A stretch of 8,189 bases of DNA from Caldifarciminota bacterium (GTDB taxonomy: Bacteria > Hydrothermota > UBA3073 > NMUJ01). A model generated the notes under the pieces. The model saw nothing but the letters and a program-made list of their open reading frames with translations. It was not told the DNA's origin and ran no database searches. Below are positions 6,478 through 8,189 of this stretch, in pieces. The stretch is taken from assembly GCA_021158725.1 (NCBI GenBank), contig JAGGUB010000059.1, positions 1 through 8,189 of the forward strand. Reading direction: 5' to 3'. A program made the translations under genes and the position numbers. How positions within the stretch are numbered: position 1 is the first letter of the stretch; the number at the start of each line of letters is the position of its first letter.

Positions 6478-8189
6478 TTAGATGAACCCTTCCACATTAC
6501 GACGTAGGGTGGTAAGCTTGTTGCGGAAGGTTGTGGCTTTGGTTTTTAGTTTGTCAACCACTTCTTGGGGTGCTTTCTCTATGAACTCACGGTTGCTGAG
6601 TTGTGCTTCAGTTGCGTGTAGGAGGGATTCGAGTTCTTTGATCTCCTTCATTAACCTTTGTTTCTCTTTTTCAACATCTATTACCTCACCCAGCGGTATC
6701 CATATCTCGTAATTTTCACCCACTATGCTTGCGGAGTGTGGTGGCCGTTTGGTGGTCTCCACAACGTTATCAACACATGCCAGCTTGTGCATGATGTTAG
6801 TGTGTGAGACGAGGAACTCAAATATTTCATCATCACCACTATAACATAGTTTTAACAGCGTGCCTTTTGGTACATTGAAGATACTTCTTACCGCACGTAC
6901 TTCGGTGATCACGTGCTTTAAAATATTCATCCACATGATGGCTTCTTTATCGATGAGGTTGGGGTTACCACGTGGATAGTCGGCTACCACAATGCTATCC
7001 CCCCTATGGGGTAGGTGTTGCCATATCTCCTCGGTTATAAACGGTATATATGGATGCATGAGCCGCATCATGCGTTCAAGCACCTTGATTGCTACTGGTA
7101 GGTTGGGTTCGATTTTGACAATCTCAAGGTACCAATCACAATATTCGTGCCAGAAAAATTCGTACATCGTCATCAATGCACCGTTGATGCGTAGGTTGGT
7201 CAGCAGCTCATGAACCTGAATCGTTACCTCCTCCATACGTGATGTTATCCACCTGTCAGCTACTGTGGGTTCGGCAGGTGCTCTATCTGGGCCGTATTTC
7301 TCACATAACATGCGTACCAACCTGTAGGCGTTCCAGATCTTGTTGATAAAGTTGCGACCTGCCTTGAAGCTGTTCTCGCTGAGTGCGGGATCCTGTGCTT
7401 CACCGGCTGCCGCTATTAGGGTGAACCGCATCGCATCTGCACCGTACTTGTCGATCATTTCGATGGGATCGATGCTGTTGCCGAGGGATTTGCTCATCTT
7501 CCTACCTTGTGCATCACGTACGATACCGTGTAGATATACGGTGCTGAAGGGTTTGTCACCCATAAACTTATAACCTGCCATTATCATGCGTGCTACCCAG
7601 AAGAAAATGATGTCGGGTGCTGTCACCAGCAACGTGGTGGGATAGAATGCTTTCAAATCGTCTGTTTGCTCGGGCCACCCGAAGACTGAAAACGGCCATA
7701 ACCATGACGAGAACCACGTATCCAATACGTCGGGATCCTGGCGTAACTTTGTGGCACCACAGGTGGGACATTTTTTGGGTTCGTCTACGCTTGCGAATGG
7801 TGGGCACCCGTTTTCACAGTAGTAGACAGGTATCCTATGGCCCCACCATAGTTGACGTGAGATACACCAATCCTTTATGTTGTACATCCAGTTGAGGTAT
7901 GTTTTCGTCCAGCGGCTGGGGAAGAACTTAATATCACCGTGTTCGACGGCTTCGATTGCGGGTTTCGCAAGTGGCTCCATATGTACAAACCATTGTTCGG
8001 AAAGGTACGGCTCAATAACGGTACCACAGCGGTGACAGTGGCCAACCGCGTATTGGTGGGGTTCCTCTTTCACTAATAGGTTGAGCTTGCGTAAATCATC
8101 CAGCACAGCGTTACGTGCAGCGTAGCGGTCGAGCCCCTTGTATTTGCCACCGTTGTCATTGATATGAGCGGATTCGTCCATCACCAGCA
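6478..8189 (-). CDS. valS: Valyl-tRNA synthetase, 5'-truncated by the window edge
   Basis: Class I aminoacyl-tRNA synthetase that charges tRNA-Val in the cytoplasm. About 570 residues are visible of a family length near 880. The HIGH motif and most of the CP1 editing domain lie beyond base 8189, and the in-frame GTG at 8184 is not a start. Numbering from that GTG: the end of the editing domain with GLDRYAAR (17-24); zinc-type cysteines CHRC (50-53), Cys123, Cys127 and CPTC (139-142); DTWFSSWLWPFS (155-166); DIIFFWVARMI (191-201); and the KMSKS loop at 229-233, which binds ATP. The helical anticodon-binding domain covers about 304-450. The C-terminal coiled-coil arm characteristic of ValRS covers about 500-560 (VDVEKEKQRLMKEI-like heptads and FIEKAPQEVVDK). 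The stop is TAA at 6480-6478 on this strand, directly before the outer-membrane gene. The visible part is intact. Confidence 0.97.
   Translation of the reverse strand, partial: LVMDESAHINDNGGKYKGLDRYAARNAVLDDLRKLNLLVKEEPHQYAVGHCHRCGTVIEPYLSEQWFVHMEPLAKPAIEAVEHGDIKFFPSRWTKTYLNWMYNIKDWCISRQLWWGHRIPVYYCENGCPPFASVDEPKKCPTCGATKLRQDPDVLDTWFSSWLWPFSVFGWPEQTDDLKAFYPTTLLVTAPDIIFFWVARMIMAGYKFMGDKPFSTVYLHGIVRDAQGRKMSKSLGNSIDPIEMIDKYGADAMRFTLIAAAGEAQDPALSENSFKAGRNFINKIWNAYRLVRMLCEKYGPDRAPAEPTVADRWITSRMEEVTIQVHELLTNLRINGALMTMYEFFWHEYCDWYLEIVKIEPNLPVAIKVLERMMRLMHPYIPFITEEIWQHLPHRGDSIVVADYPRGNPNLIDKEAIMWMNILKHVITEVRAVRSIFNVPKGTLLKLCYSGDDEIFEFLVSHTNIMHKLACVDNVVETTKRPPHSASIVGENYEIWIPLGEVIDVEKEKQRLMKEIKELESLLHATEAQLSNREFIEKAPQEVVDKLKTKATTFRNKLTTLRRNVEGFI

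Noticed and set aside
8182..8184. GTG as the start of valS on the minus strand
   Set aside because: It falls in the CP1 editing domain; the HIGH motif and about 300 residues must lie beyond the window.
5386..8184. Outer-membrane gene as a C-terminal extension of ValRS interrupted by a nonsense mutation
   Set aside because: ValRS already ends with its normal coiled-coil arm, and the next protein begins with its own ATG and a signal-like hydrophobic segment.

Overview
The window is an ordinary-looking stretch of chromosome from a diderm (Gram-negative type) bacterium. It holds eight protein genes and almost no spare DNA. The diderm inference rests on one gene, an apparent outer-membrane beta-barrel with a TonB-type plug. 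The housekeeping proteins are bacterial, and their motifs do not closely match Proteobacteria or Firmicutes. Examples are GlyRS beta with a ...RDGKEFTKLQG segment and ValRS with TAPDIIFFWVARMI. An uncultured or deep-branching lineage is possible, but the sequence does not fix the phylum. No mobile elements, CRISPR arrays, tRNA or rRNA genes are seen.

Left part (1-5360, + strand): six genes run in one direction. First is the 3' nine-tenths of glyS (glycyl-tRNA synthetase beta chain). A 72-nt A+T-rich spacer packed with short repeats follows. Then comes a tightly packed cluster: ribE (riboflavin synthase), ribBA (bifunctional DHBP synthase / GTP cyclohydrolase II), ribH (lumazine synthase), nusB (antitermination factor) and a calcineurin-type metallophosphoesterase. 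The junctions after the spacer are a 23-nt overlap, an 8-nt gap, a 1-nt TAATG overlap and another 23-nt overlap, so translational coupling is likely throughout. RibBA opens both branches of riboflavin synthesis, RibH joins them and RibE finishes the vitamin. The deaminase/reductase RibD is not encoded here, and no FMN riboswitch can be recognised upstream.

Right part (5386-8189, - strand): the last two-thirds of valS (valyl-tRNA synthetase) are followed, after one TAA and three bases, by a 362-aa predicted outer-membrane protein. It looks like a TonB plug domain joined to an unusually small barrel. The two transcription units converge at 5360/5386, where a long stem-loop overlaps the 3' end of the outer-membrane gene and probably ends transcription both ways.

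The least explained items are the small plug-barrel protein attached to valS, the repeat-rich spacer before ribE, and a roughly two-fold excess of the tetranucleotide ACGT linked to codon context. I see no convincing new multi-gene system.
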